DNA of 64,000 bases from Symmachiella macrocystis. GTDB lineage: Bacteria; Planctomycetota; Planctomycetia; Planctomycetales; Planctomycetaceae. The DNA is taken from positions 1 to 64,000 of the forward strand of contig NZ_SJPP01000003.1 in the NCBI RefSeq assembly GCF_007860075.1, read 5' to 3'. Within the stretch, counting starts at the first letter, position 1. Each line of letters opens with the position of its first letter. Shown one piece after another: positions 1 through 9,805 of this stretch. The notes beneath the pieces were generated by a model. That model saw nothing but the letters and a program-made list of their open reading frames with translations, was not told where the DNA came from and did not search any database. A program made the translations under genes and the position numbers.

Positions 1-286
1 CAACGGATCAGGGGCGAAACAATCTGACGAGGCATTATTGGTAAAGCTTCGGCAGGAACCCCCTCGCAGCGCAGCAGAAAACCACAAGCCGCTATCTCAT
101 TAGAGGACTCACAACGGTCGCCAGGATCACAGCGATCAACGAAACTGCGGCAAGTAGCGAAACAGCGCAAGGTTTACGGGGGAGAGTGCGTTCCCGCCGG
201 CGGGCGCTCTGGACTAGCGAACAGATGAAGATCACGAGAGAATCAACTCACGTGGAATTCGAAGACGACTGCCGGGAGAGCGAGCC
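1..286. other. No gene recognised at left edge
   Basis: No coding region with family resemblance is visible here. A GC-rich palindrome (CCCGCCGGCGGG) near 193-204 is flanked by AGAGTGC and GCGCTCT, so it could fold as a hairpin about 80 bases before the first gene. A short reading frame from the ATG at 225 stops at about 322 and overlaps the DUF1801 gene in another frame; I treat it as chance. Confidence 0.4.
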
Positions 287-766
287 ATCAAAAGCACAGC
301 CACGACCGTTGAACAATACCTAGCCGAACTGCCCGACGACCGTCACGAAGCGATTGAGGCAGTCCGCGCGGTCATTCTTAAAAACTTGCCCAGCGGTTAC
401 GAGGAAGGAATGCAATACGGCATGATTGGTTACTACGTGCCACACAGCATTTATCCTGCAGGTTATCATTGCAATCCCCAACAACCCTTGCCATTCGCAT
501 CTCTGGCTTCGCAAAAGAATTACATGTCGATTTACCTCATGTGTACATATAGCGATCCGGGACAAGAAACCTGGTTCCGCGAAGCGTGGGCAAAAACCGG
601 TAAGAAACTGAACATGGGCAAATCGTGCGTGCGTTTCAAAAAACTCGAGGACCTGCCGCTCAAGGTGATCGGCCAAGCCATCAAACGAGTCTCGGTGAAG
701 AAGTTCATCTCCTACTACGAGTCGGCAACTCAAGGCAGCAGCGCTTCTCGACGTCGCAAGTGTTAG
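287..766 (+). CDS. DUF1801 (YdhG-like) domain protein, apparent ATC start
   Basis: Small cytosolic protein of the DUF1801 family, whose function is not established. The reading frame opens IKSTATTVEQYLAELPDDR and continues with SGYEEGMQYGMIGYYVP and a C-terminal VSVKKFISYYE. Family members typically begin M-K-S-x-A-T-T-V, so the codon at 287, ATC, sits exactly where the initiator ATG is expected. A GGGAGAG at 274-280 lies about 6 bases upstream, a good ribosome-binding position. No ATG, GTG or TTG occurs in frame close upstream. The first usable conventional codon, TTG at 386, would remove the conserved N-terminus. From 287 the product is 159 residues, near the usual length. Either ATC is used as a rare start, the gene has lost its start codon, or there is a base error. 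The family assignment is firm; expression is uncertain. Confidence 0.75.
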   Translation: MKSTATTVEQYLAELPDDRHEAIEAVRAVILKNLPSGYEEGMQYGMIGYYVPHSIYPAGYHCNPQQPLPFASLASQKNYMSIYLMCTYSDPGQETWFREAWAKTGKKLNMGKSCVRFKKLEDLPLKVIGQAIKRVSVKKFISYYESATQGSSASRRRKC

Positions 767-1396
767 TCAATGGCTGACATCACGGGAAGACCAACCGTGA
801 TATTCACGCGACCGACCGGGTACTTTTCGCTTCGTCGGGTGCGGTGGCAGCGAACGCGCTAGCAGGATGGCTCGGTGGAACTGAAATTGTCGCCACGTCA
901 GCATTTTTACAAGACAATCGCTGCACATCGGCCGATTTGACAATTTCACCAAGAATAAAAGTGCCTTGGGGGGAGCCGCGGTCGCAGTTTCGCCCGTGAA
1001 CTCTGGATTCTTCTTGTTTCTCCCGGACGAAACACGCCGAAATCATTCCGGAGTAATTTCCCCCATTCAAATTTCGTGTTGCCGGATTCCCAAAAACGAT
1101 AATTCCGGGGTACTGATTTCTGAATCATTGTGTATTCACGATTAAAAAAACCGCTCAGTTCTCGCCAAAAACGCGGTTTCATACCCCATAACCCGTACAG
1201 TCGCGACCTGTTGCTGTGCCAAACCTGACAGTGGAAGCAATTCCCATGGCCAATTCTCAATTATTTTCCATGTTTGGGAAAATGTCGTAGCGGGCGAAAT
1301 CGCCGTTATGGCCATAAAAATACTTGGAAATCCTGCGTTGAGACTACGAACATTGATTTCATCCCCTAAAATGGCCAGAGATGATTGGACGAAGCG
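767..1396. other. 630-base non-coding stretch before aceE
   Basis: No conserved protein is visible on either strand; the short minus-strand frames here are Arg/Ser-rich and resemble nothing known. The stretch is AT-richer than its flanks near 1030-1140 and presumably holds the aceE promoter and leader. I see no convincing riboswitch or operator. Confidence 0.4.
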
Positions 1397-4120
1397 ATGG
1401 ATTTTCAAGTCGCGAAGCTAACCTTCCCTACTTCCTACGAGACTCAACTAGTGATGGACGAAACACCTCAGGCGATCGATGCGGGCGAATTAGACGAGTG
1501 GTTTGAATCGCTCGACGATCTGTTACACCGCCACGGACCCGACGGCGTACGTCAGATGATGTCGGTTTTGCAAGAGCGAGCCTACCAAGCCGGTGTGGCC
1601 ATGCCCTTTACGGCCAACACCCCTTACATCAACACAATTCGCCACGATCAACAGCCCCGTTTCCCCGGCAATCGGGCCATCGAACGTCGGATTAAGAGTC
1701 TGATTCGCTGGAACGCGATGGCGATGGTCGTTCGCGCCAACGCTGCCAGTTCGGGCATTGGCGGGCATATCTCCACCTACGCCTCCGCTGCAACGCTGCT
1801 GGAAATCGGTTTCAATCACTTTTTCCAGGCCCGCAACGAAGATCAATTCGGCGATTTCGTCTATTTCCAAGGCCATGCCGCACCGGGAATCTATGCCCGC
1901 GCATTTCTGGAAGGTCGGTTGACCGAAGAGCAGTTGATTCAATTCCGGCAAGAAATCCCGCGTGGCTCGGGACTATCATCCTATCCGCATCCCTGGCTGA
2001 TGCCTGATTTTTGGCAATTCCCCACGGTTTCGATGGGACTGGGACCGATTTCCGCGATTTATCACGCGCGGTTTTTACGGTATTTGGAACATCGTGGACT
2101 GGCCGACACGTCGAAATCGCATGTGTGGTGTTACGTCGGTGACGGTGAAGTCGACGAGCCGGAAACGCTGGGAGCCATTACGTTGGCCTCCCGCGAGCAT
2201 CTCGACAATCTGATCTTTGTCATCAACTGCAACTTGCAACGCCTGGACGGGCCGGTCCGTGGTAATGGAAAAATCATCCAAGAATTAGAAGCCGCCTTTC
2301 GTGGTGCTGGCTGGAATTGCCTCAAAGTCATTTGGGGCAGCGATTGGGATCCGCTGTTGGAAGACGACGAAGACGGCTTATTAGTCAAACGCATGGGTGA
2401 AGTCGTCGACGGCCAATACCAGAAATATGTGGTCGAAGGGGGCGCCTATATCCGCGATCACTTCTTTGGCGAAAACAAAGAGTTGCACGATCTGGTCGAC
2501 CACCTGTCGGACGAACAGTTACAAAAACTCAATCGCGGCGGACACGATCCCGAAAAAGTCTTTGCTGCCTACCATGCGGCGGTCAACCACGTTGGCGCTC
2601 CGACGGTCATCCTGGCCAAGACCATCAAAGGTTATGGACTGGGTGAAGCGGGAGAAGGCCGCAACATTACACACCAGCAGAAAAAATTGAACGAAGAGGA
2701 ACTGCGCGAATTCCGCTCACGCTTCGCCATTCCCATAGGCGACGAAGAAGTCACCAAAGCCCCTCTACATCGGCCCGCCGATGACAGTCCGGAGATGGAA
2801 TATCTCTTGAAACGACGGGAAGCATTGGGTGGATTTCTCCCCGCGCGGACGCCGACCACCGACCGCTTGGAGATTCCGCCTCTCGATAAATTCGACAAGA
2901 AAGTGCTGCACGGTGGCGTCGAAATGGCCACCACCATGGCCTTCGGGCGGATTATCAGCGACTTGCTCAAGGATAAGAACATCGGCAAGCGGATCGTACC
3001 GATCATTCCCGATGAAGCCCGCACCTTTGGGATGGAAGCGTTGTTCCGTCAATGCGGTATTTATTCCAGCAAGGGACAACTCTACGAACCGGTCGATGCC
3101 GATCAGGTGCTCTACTACAAGGAAGCCAAAGACGGCCAAATTCTGGAAGAGGGCATCAACGAAGCGGGGGCAATCTCGTCCTTCATCGCTGCCGGGACCG
3201 CCTACAGCAATCTTGGCGTGAACATGGTTCCGTTTTACATCTACTACTCGATGTTCGGCTTCCAACGCGTCGGCGATTTGATCTGGGCCGCGGCGGATTC
3301 CCGTACCAAAGGCTTTCTCGTGGGTGGAACCTCCGGCCGGACAACGCTCAACGGTGAAGGGCTACAACACCAGGACGGCCAAAGCCAACTATTTGCGACG
3401 ACCGTCCCCAACTTGCGAGCGTATGACCCCGCCTACTCTTATGAAGTCGCCGTGATCGTTCAAGACGGGCTGCAGAGAATGTACGGCGAAGGGGAGGAAA
3501 TCTTCTACTACTTGTCGGTCTACAACGAAGTGTACGACATGCCGGCGATGCCCGAAGGGGCGCAAGAAGGGATCTTGAAAGGGCTGCATCCTCTTTCCAA
3601 GACACCAGCCGATAAGTCGTCCTCGCAGCGACCGCAACTCTTTGGCAGCGGGCCGATTCTACGTGAATCACACCGTGCACAAGCCATTCTCAGCGAAAAG
3701 TACGACATTGACTGCGACGTCTGGAGCGTGACCAGTTACAGCGAACTCTCCCGCGATGCAGAAGCGGTCGAACGTTGGAATCACCTGCATCCTGAGGAAA
3801 AACCGCAACACAGTTTTCTAGAGACGTCACTCAGCAATCACTCCGGGCCTTTTATCGCCGCCAGCGACAACGTCCGTTTGGTGCCCGAACAAATCCGGCA
3901 GTGGATTCCAGGTCGCTACGTGACCTTGGGCACCGACGGTTTCGGACGCAGTGCTTCACGGGAAGCATTGAGAAAGCACTTTGAAATGAATGCCGAATAT
4001 ATCGCGTACGCAACACTTTCGGCATTGGTGGCCGACGGCCATTTTGAGAAGTCCCGTCTGCCCGAAGCAATCAAAGCGTTGGGGATCGACCCGGAACAAG
4101 TCAACCCGGCTTCCGCGTAA
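1397..4120 (+). CDS. aceE: Pyruvate dehydrogenase E1 component, homodimeric type
   Basis: Thiamine-diphosphate-dependent E1 of the pyruvate dehydrogenase complex. It decarboxylates pyruvate and passes the acetyl group to the lipoyl arm of E2 in the cytoplasm. The 907-residue protein aligns from end to end by eye with the AceE family. The ThDP motif GDGEVDEPETLGAIT lies near residue 247, followed by FVINCNLQRLDGPVRGNGK; a central TIKGYGLGEAGEGRN and the C-terminal GTDGFGRSASREALRKHFE are also typical. The ATG at 1397 is taken as the start. The in-frame ATG at 1454 would give 888 residues, close to E. coli AceE (887), and is a serious alternative. The aceF and lpdA genes follow at spacings of about 106 and 117 bases on the same strand, so the three encode a complete complex. 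Identification is secure; only the start is open. Confidence 0.95.
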   Translation: MDFQVAKLTFPTSYETQLVMDETPQAIDAGELDEWFESLDDLLHRHGPDGVRQMMSVLQERAYQAGVAMPFTANTPYINTIRHDQQPRFPGNRAIERRIKSLIRWNAMAMVVRANAASSGIGGHISTYASAATLLEIGFNHFFQARNEDQFGDFVYFQGHAAPGIYARAFLEGRLTEEQLIQFRQEIPRGSGLSSYPHPWLMPDFWQFPTVSMGLGPISAIYHARFLRYLEHRGLADTSKSHVWCYVGDGEVDEPETLGAITLASREHLDNLIFVINCNLQRLDGPVRGNGKIIQELEAAFRGAGWNCLKVIWGSDWDPLLEDDEDGLLVKRMGEVVDGQYQKYVVEGGAYIRDHFFGENKELHDLVDHLSDEQLQKLNRGGHDPEKVFAAYHAAVNHVGAPTVILAKTIKGYGLGEAGEGRNITHQQKKLNEEELREFRSRFAIPIGDEEVTKAPLHRPADDSPEMEYLLKRREALGGFLPARTPTTDRLEIPPLDKFDKKVLHGGVEMATTMAFGRIISDLLKDKNIGKRIVPIIPDEARTFGMEALFRQCGIYSSKGQLYEPVDADQVLYYKEAKDGQILEEGINEAGAISSFIAAGTAYSNLGVNMVPFYIYYSMFGFQRVGDLIWAAADSRTKGFLVGGTSGRTTLNGEGLQHQDGQSQLFATTVPNLRAYDPAYSYEVAVIVQDGLQRMYGEGEEIFYYLSVYNEVYDMPAMPEGAQEGILKGLHPLSKTPADKSSSQRPQLFGSGPILRESHRAQAILSEKYDIDCDVWSVTSYSELSRDAEAVERWNHLHPEEKPQHSFLETSLSNHSGPFIAASDNVRLVPEQIRQWIPGRYVTLGTDGFGRSASREALRKHFEMNAEYIAYATLSALVADGHFEKSRLPEAIKALGIDPEQVNPASA

Positions 4121-4226
4121 GAATTGTCCGTACACCGTCGATGCTTTATGGTGGAGCGAGCGGACCGTCGGACATCTGCTGTACACGTAGATTCAACATA
4201 CGACTAAATTTTAACGAAATAGCACT

Positions 4227-5546
4227 ATGTCGATTGAATTTCGTCTCCCCGAATTGGGAGAAAACATTGCCGAAGCTGAGGTTGCCGAGTTGCTGGTCAA
4301 GGAAGGGGACCGAATCGAAGCCGAACAGTCGGTCATGGAATTGGAAACCGAAAAAGCGGTCCTTGAGTTACCCTGTCCGCACGCCGGCGTGGTGAAAAAA
4401 ATTCACTTTAGCGAAGGGGACAGCGTCTCCGTGGGTTCGGTGATCCTGACGATCGACGAGGAAGCCGCAGCCCCCTCCGGCGAAGCAACCGAGACCAAGC
4501 AGGCCGAACCAGCCGCCGCTGAGCCTGAACCGGCCGCTGCCAAAACCGAATCAGCGCCAGCCAAAAAAGAAGCAGCCCCCGTCGTGGCCGCCTCTCACAC
4601 TCCAACGGTTCAACCGGCGATGGAGGCGACCGCGCCCGATCACCGGCCACCGCCTCCGGCAGGCCCCTCCACCCGCCGTTTCGCGCGAAAACTGGGCGTT
4701 GATCTGCACGATGTCAGCGGCACGGGTCCGGACGGACGAATCGTCCAAGAGGATGTCGAAGGCTATGTGAAATCGCGTTTGCAAAATACAGCATCGGGCA
4801 GCGGTATGCGAACTGCCCCTCCCCTACCCGACTTTTCGCAGTTTGGTCCGATCGAACGCAAACGGTTGAGCAAACTCAACCGTACCGCAGCAGACCAACT
4901 CAGTACGTCGTGGCAGGTGATTCCGCATGTGACGCAACATGATTTGGCCAACATCACGGAATTGGAGAAGGTCCGCAAACAGTTCATGACGACCAGCGGT
5001 AAGAATGGTCCGAAAATCACCATGACGGCCATCGCGCTCAAAGCCTGCGTGCAAATCCTCACCGAAATGCCGCACGTCAACAGCAGCCTGGATATGGAAT
5101 CGGGGGAATTGATCCTCAAGCAGTACTATCACATCGGCGTCGCAGTCGACACGGATCACGGTTTGGTCGTCCCTGTGATTCAAAACGCGGACCGCAAGTC
5201 GATCATGGAAATTGCGGACGAACTCGCCCAACTCGCCGAAAAAGCGCGGGAGCGCAAGTTGGTCTTGGCCGAAATGCAAGGGGCCACCTTTACCATCACC
5301 AACCTGGGCAGCATCGGGGGCACGGCGTTTACTCCGATCGTGAATTACCCGGAGGTGGCAATTTTAGGATTATCACGAGCCCAACCCCAACCGGCGCTCG
5401 TCGATGGCAAATTAGAAGAACGGATGATGATGCCGATGTCGTTGTCCTACGACCACCGCGTGATCAACGGAGCCGACGCGGCAAAATTTGTCGTACGTCT
5501 CTCGGCTCTGCTCGCGCAACCCTTCGGCCTGTTGGCAAACGTTTGA
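4227..5546 (+). CDS. aceF: Dihydrolipoamide acetyltransferase (E2), single lipoyl domain
   Basis: E2 core of pyruvate dehydrogenase, transferring acetyl groups from lipoate to CoA. Residues 1-78 form one biotinyl/lipoyl domain with the lipoylated Lys in ETEKA (about residue 43). An Ala/Pro/Glu-rich flexible linker runs to about 145, then a peripheral-subunit-binding domain (PSTRRFARKLGVDLHDV ... GPDGRIVQEDV). The acyltransferase domain fills the rest, ending with the catalytic SLSYDHRVINGADAAKF (His near residue 410). At 439 residues it has one lipoyl domain, against three in E. coli AceF. The start ATG at 4227 precedes the conserved SIEFRLPELGENI. Context between aceE and lpdA fixes the pyruvate rather than 2-oxoglutarate role. 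Confidence 0.95.
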   Translation: MSIEFRLPELGENIAEAEVAELLVKEGDRIEAEQSVMELETEKAVLELPCPHAGVVKKIHFSEGDSVSVGSVILTIDEEAAAPSGEATETKQAEPAAAEPEPAAAKTESAPAKKEAAPVVAASHTPTVQPAMEATAPDHRPPPPAGPSTRRFARKLGVDLHDVSGTGPDGRIVQEDVEGYVKSRLQNTASGSGMRTAPPLPDFSQFGPIERKRLSKLNRTAADQLSTSWQVIPHVTQHDLANITELEKVRKQFMTTSGKNGPKITMTAIALKACVQILTEMPHVNSSLDMESGELILKQYYHIGVAVDTDHGLVVPVIQNADRKSIMEIADELAQLAEKARERKLVLAEMQGATFTITNLGSIGGTAFTPIVNYPEVAILGLSRAQPQPALVDGKLEERMMMPMSLSYDHRVINGADAAKFVVRLSALLAQPFGLLANV

Positions 5547-5663
5547 CAACCAAACGCTTGGGGGGGGAAGGTTGCTTTCAGCACGCTCCCCTGAGCATGC
5601 AGCCGGGGCGAGGATTCAATCTGTACTTGAGCACAACTGTAACGACCACAAGAGAAATACGAT

Positions 5664-7073
5664 ATGTCTGATACGGAACTCGTCGTTTTGGGCGGCGGCC
5701 CCGGCGGTTACCCCGCTGCATTTGCAGCAGCCGATGCCGGAATGAAAGTCACTTTGGTCGACGAAGGGGTCAAACCGGGCGGCGTCTGCCTCAATCGCGG
5801 CTGCATCCCGTCCAAAGCCCTCTTGCACGTGGCGCGACTAATCAACGAATCAAAGGAAGCGGCCGACTGGGGTGTGACGTTTCAACCTCCAGAGATCGAT
5901 ATCGATAAAATACGCGGCTGGAAAGATCGCGTCGTTGGCCAACTCACCGGCGGCATCGAAGGACTTTGCAAAGCGCGGGGCGTCGAACTGGTTCGCGCCC
6001 GCGGGACGTTTCTCGACTCCAATACGTTGGAACTCAAGACCGAAGAAGGCGAGACGAGCAAGCTCACTTTCGACAAGGCGATTATCGCCACCGGGTCTTC
6101 CCCGGTCATTCCCGGTCCCTTGCGGATTGATGACCCCCGCATCATGGATTCCACCGGCGCCTTGGCGCTGGAAGACATTCCCCAACGACTGTTGGTCGTC
6201 GGCGGAGGTTATATCGGCTTAGAAATGGGCTCGGTCTACGCCGCCCTCGGCTCCAAGGTCACCGTTGTGGAAATGACTGACGGTCTCTTGCCCGGTGCCG
6301 ACCGCGATCTCGTACGGCCATTGGCGAAGCGCATTGATTCTCAATTCCATTCCATACTGCTTAACACCAAGGTCGAAAAACTGGTCCCCGGCAAAAAAGG
6401 CATTACGGTCGAACTGTCGGGCGAAGTCGAAGAGAAATCGCAGCTTTTCGATCGCGTCTTAATCTCCGTCGGCCGTTCACCCAATAGCCGCAATTTGGGC
6501 TTGGAAAACACGAAGGTCGAAATCACTGAGCGGGGCTTCATTAAAGTCGACGACAAACGCCGCACGACCGATCCCAGCCTCATGGCCATTGGTGACGTCG
6601 CCGGCGATCCGATGTTGGCCCACAAGGCGACCTATGAGGCCAAGGTCGTCGTGGAGGCGTTGGCCGGCGAGCCAGCCGCTTACCATCCCTATGCAATACC
6701 CGCTGTCGTCTTCACAGATCCCGAATTGGCTTGGTGCGGACTCACCGAAGCCGAAGCCAAAGCCGAGGGCCGCGAAGTGAACACCTTCCGGTTCCCCTGG
6801 GCCGCCTCCGGCCGTGCGCAAACATTAGCCCGCACCGAAGGGATCACCAAGTTGATCTCCGACCCGGAAACCGATCGCATATTGGGCGTCGGAATCGTCG
6901 GCGTCGGTGCCGGCGAAATGATCGCCGAAGGCGTACTAGCCATCGAGATGGCCGCCAATGTCCGCGATGTCGCCGAAACGATCCACGCACATCCCACGAT
7001 GTCTGAAACCATCATGGAAGCCGCCGAAGGCCTGATGGGAAATGCAACGCACGTGTTCCGCAAGAAGAAATAG
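5664..7073 (+). CDS. lpdA: Dihydrolipoyl dehydrogenase (E3)
   Basis: FAD-dependent E3 that reoxidises dihydrolipoamide and reduces NAD+. Visible features are the N-terminal FAD-binding [17 protein letters not shown], the redox-active disulfide in [17 protein letters not shown] (Cys42 and Cys47), the NAD-binding [19 protein letters not shown], a second FAD contact in [15 protein letters not shown], and the C-terminal dimerisation domain with the His-Glu pair in [13 protein letters not shown]. The 469-residue length is normal. It is the third gene of the pyruvate dehydrogenase cluster and converges on the ROK regulator gene, whose stop lies 20 bases away. No strong terminator is visible between them. 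E3 may also serve 2-oxoglutarate dehydrogenase or the glycine cleavage system. Confidence 0.96.
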   Translation: MSDTELVVLGGGPGGYPAAFAAADAGMKVTLVDEGVKPGGVCLNRGCIPSKALLHVARLINESKEAADWGVTFQPPEIDIDKIRGWKDRVVGQLTGGIEGLCKARGVELVRARGTFLDSNTLELKTEEGETSKLTFDKAIIATGSSPVIPGPLRIDDPRIMDSTGALALEDIPQRLLVVGGGYIGLEMGSVYAALGSKVTVVEMTDGLLPGADRDLVRPLAKRIDSQFHSILLNTKVEKLVPGKKGITVELSGEVEEKSQLFDRVLISVGRSPNSRNLGLENTKVEITERGFIKVDDKRRTTDPSLMAIGDVAGDPMLAHKATYEAKVVVEALAGEPAAYHPYAIPAVVFTDPELAWCGLTEAEAKAEGREVNTFRFPWAASGRAQTLARTEGITKLISDPETDRILGVGIVGVGAGEMIAEGVLAIEMAANVRDVAETIHAHPTMSETIMEAAEGLMGNATHVFRKKK

Positions 7074-7093
7074 CGGCGACACAACGACGATTC

Positions 7094-8281
7094 TCAAAGC
7101 ACATTGACCGAATGCGCGTGCGATTCCGACACGCGCGCGTCAGTCAGATGCTCGATGATTCCGGCGACCGCCCCTTCCCGCTTGCTGCCGCGGGCCCGTT
7201 CAATCCGGCAATCCGCAAACGAAGGCGCCAGCGCCATCGACGCCGTTCGTTGGATTAACCGCTCAAAAAACGCGCCGTCGATATCCAACATGCGACTGTG
7301 CACAAACAGCGTCTGCGGGTTGAACAAATTGATCGTCGTCACCAGCGCGAATGCCAACGGCCGCTCAACAGCCTCCCATTCGGCCGTGACATCGAGACGT
7401 CCCGTGCGGACTTGTTCGACGATTTGCTCGATGCTCATTTCCCGGCCGACGCGCTGCGACACCAGCCGCGCCAATGCGCGGTCACTGGCGATGGTCTCCA
7501 AACAGCCCCGCCGTCCGCAGCCGCATTCGAGACCATCCTCCACCATCGGCAAATGACCGATTTCGCCCGCCAGACCGCTTTTTCCCTTCAGCAAACGGCC
7601 ACCGATCAACACCCCCAAACCGATCCCGGTACTGGCATCGAGCATCGCAAAGTCGTCCACCCCCCGGGCAAGGCCGTAATGCCGTTCCGCCAGACAGAGT
7701 GCATCGGACTCCTGGAGCACGACGCATTCCAAGCCAAGTCGTTCGGACAAATCCCGCCCCAAGCAACTGTCGTTGGTGATTGGCACATTGGGAGAGAGAA
7801 TCGAACGCCCTTCGCGCGAATCAAACAGACCCGGCAGGCTAATCCCAATGCCCAGCGTGTTAACACCGCCAACTAATTGTAGCGACGAAACTTGTTCGAC
7901 GATGTCATCAACCAACTGCCCGTAGGTTCGCGGCGTTTTGAACTCCGCGTGCGTTCCCGAACCAACGCGGCCATCCAGTCCGGTCGTCACAATACGGCAG
8001 GTGGGAGAATCAATCACCACTCCCACGACCTGTGCCGTAACTTCGGCCAACCGCAACCGTTTGGCGGGCCGGCCACGCATGGTTTCGCTGGTGTCAAACT
8101 CCTCCAACATCCCCGAGCGCAACAACGACGAAACCGCTTTAGAAACCGTCGGCGCCGTCACACCCGCCAGCCGCGCCACCTCGGCCCGCGAGCGCGGCCC
8201 ATTGGCCTGCAAGACCCGTAACACCATCCGCTCATTCATCTGACTGAGCAATTGCGGTTGGGATGACACAAAACTTTTCAT
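7094..8281 (-). CDS. ROK-family transcriptional repressor
   Basis: Sugar-responsive repressor of the NagC/XylR (ROK) type. The N-terminal winged helix-turn-helix is clear (RSRAEVARLAGVTAPTVSK, about residues 30-50). The C-terminal sugar-kinase-like ROK domain contains GIGLGVLIGGRLLKGKSGLAGEIGH split over two strands, and the zinc signature CGCGRRGCLE. The usual ATP loop DxGxT is degenerate (VIDSPT), as expected for a repressor rather than an active kinase. The start chosen is the ATG at 8281-8279, preceded by AAAGGAAAC at a good distance; the frame stays open to 8341 but has no comparable site. The product is 395 residues. It lies 52 bases upstream of the DUF1501 gene stop on the same strand. 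Its regulon cannot be read from the sequence; surface module 1 and the PDH genes are the nearest candidates. Confidence 0.88.
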   Translation of the reverse strand: MKSFVSSQPQLLSQMNERMVLRVLQANGPRSRAEVARLAGVTAPTVSKAVSSLLRSGMLEEFDTSETMRGRPAKRLRLAEVTAQVVGVVIDSPTCRIVTTGLDGRVGSGTHAEFKTPRTYGQLVDDIVEQVSSLQLVGGVNTLGIGISLPGLFDSREGRSILSPNVPITNDSCLGRDLSERLGLECVVLQESDALCLAERHYGLARGVDDFAMLDASTGIGLGVLIGGRLLKGKSGLAGEIGHLPMVEDGLECGCGRRGCLETIASDRALARLVSQRVGREMSIEQIVEQVRTGRLDVTAEWEAVERPLAFALVTTINLFNPQTLFVHSRMLDIDGAFFERLIQRTASMALAPSFADCRIERARGSKREGAVAGIIEHLTDARVSESHAHSVNVL

Positions 8282-8333
8282 GCGGTTTCCTTTGGCTGCC
8301 AATTCACTTTGCATGCCACTCAGAGATCTCACT

Positions 8334-9797
8334 TCAGGCAAAAACGTCGTGAATCACATGGCCGCCCACATCGGTCAAAGTCTCTTCACGCCCCTGGTGG
8401 AAATAGGACAACATTTCATGGTCTAGCCCCATCGCATGCAAAATCGTCGCGTGCAAATCGTGCAGATGCACCTTGTTCTTCACTGCTTCAAAACCAAATT
8501 CATCGGTCTCGCCATAGGTCGTCCCCCCTTTGACGCCGCCACCAGCCAGCCACATGCTGAATCCGTAAGGATTGTGATTGCGGCCCGGAGCATCTTTGCC
8601 TTCGCTAAACGGCATGCGTCCGAATTCGCCGCCCCAGACGACCAACGTCTCATCCAACAAACCGCGTTGCTTCAGGTCGGTCAATAAGGCCGCAATCGGT
8701 TGGTCGACCTCCGCACCGTGCCGGCCGTGATTCTTTTCAATGCTTTCGTGCGCATCCCACGTCTCTTCAAGATGGCCACCTCCCGAATAGAGCTGAATGA
8801 ACCGCACGCCCCGTTCGACCAGACGCCGGGCAATCAAACAGTTGCGGCCATATTCGTCAGTCGGTTTTTTACCCACACCATACATCTCGAGCGTTTGCTC
8901 ATTCTCTTGCGACAAGTCAACCGCTTCGGGAGTCGCCGACTGCATGCGATAGGCGAGTTCGTAACTGCTGATGCGGGCCGATAACTCGCGCCCACCGGGC
9001 CGTTCATCAAGATGGCGTTGATTGATCTTGGCCAACAAATCAAGCTGTTCCCGCTGCACTGCCGACGTAATGTGCCCGGGACCTTTCAGATCCAAGATCG
9101 GATCGCCCACCGGTCGAAACAGAGTCCCGGCATACGTCGCCGGCATGAATCCGCTCGACCAATTCGGCTGCCCACCAATCGGCCCGCCCCGTTTGTCGAG
9201 AATCACCACATACCCCGGCAGACTTTCGTTCTCCGAGCCGAGACCATAGACACTCCAGCTCCCCAGCGAGGGCCGACCGATCAATGTTTTGCCGGTGTTC
9301 ATCGCCACCAGCGCGGAACCGTGCGCGTGACTGTCGGTGTGGCAGGAATTGATGACACACAGTTTATCGGCGTGCTCGCGGACCTTGGGAAAATAGTCCG
9401 AGACCAACAACCCGCTTTCACCGCCGGGCCGAAATTTTCGCCACGCCGGTGTCAAATATCCCATGCGCCGGCCGCCGGAGTTGATGAACTTTTTGTCAGC
9501 GGGCAATTGTTTGCCGGCGAACTTCTCCAATTCCGGCTTGTAGTCAAACGTGTCGACCTGCGACGGCGCCCCGTTCATCATCAAAAAAATGCACGACTTC
9601 GCCCGCGCTGGAAACTGCGGTTCCTTAACGGCTGTCGGATTGGCCGTCGGCACCGCTTCGGCAGCACGCGCACGGTTTGGGGAGAATCCGTCGACGGACA
9701 ATAAATTCGCCAGCGCCAAACCGGCAAACCCGCCTCCCATCTCCCACACGAATTCGCGACGGTTCTTGCCGCAAGGAAACATTTTTTGATTCGACAT
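8334..9797 (-). CDS. DUF1501 secreted protein (surface module 1)
   Basis: Member of the DUF1501 family, which is hugely expanded in planctomycetes and shares the alkaline-phosphatase/sulfatase-like fold. Its substrate is unknown. The N-terminus carries a Tat-like signal ([22 protein letters not shown]). Typical family segments follow: [71 protein letters not shown], and near the C-terminus [15 protein letters not shown] ... [21 protein letters not shown]. The start is the ATG at 9797, with GAGG about 6 bases upstream; the 487-residue length is normal. It begins 8 bases after the stop of the DUF1553 gene, so the two are almost certainly co-transcribed and translationally linked. Confidence 0.9.
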   Translation of the reverse strand: [487 protein letters not shown]

Positions 9798-9805
9798 CGC
9801 CAACC

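Noticed and set aside
9012-9704. 230-codon open frame on the plus strand
   Set aside because: Antisense to the DUF1501 gene of module 1; it is a codon-bias shadow.
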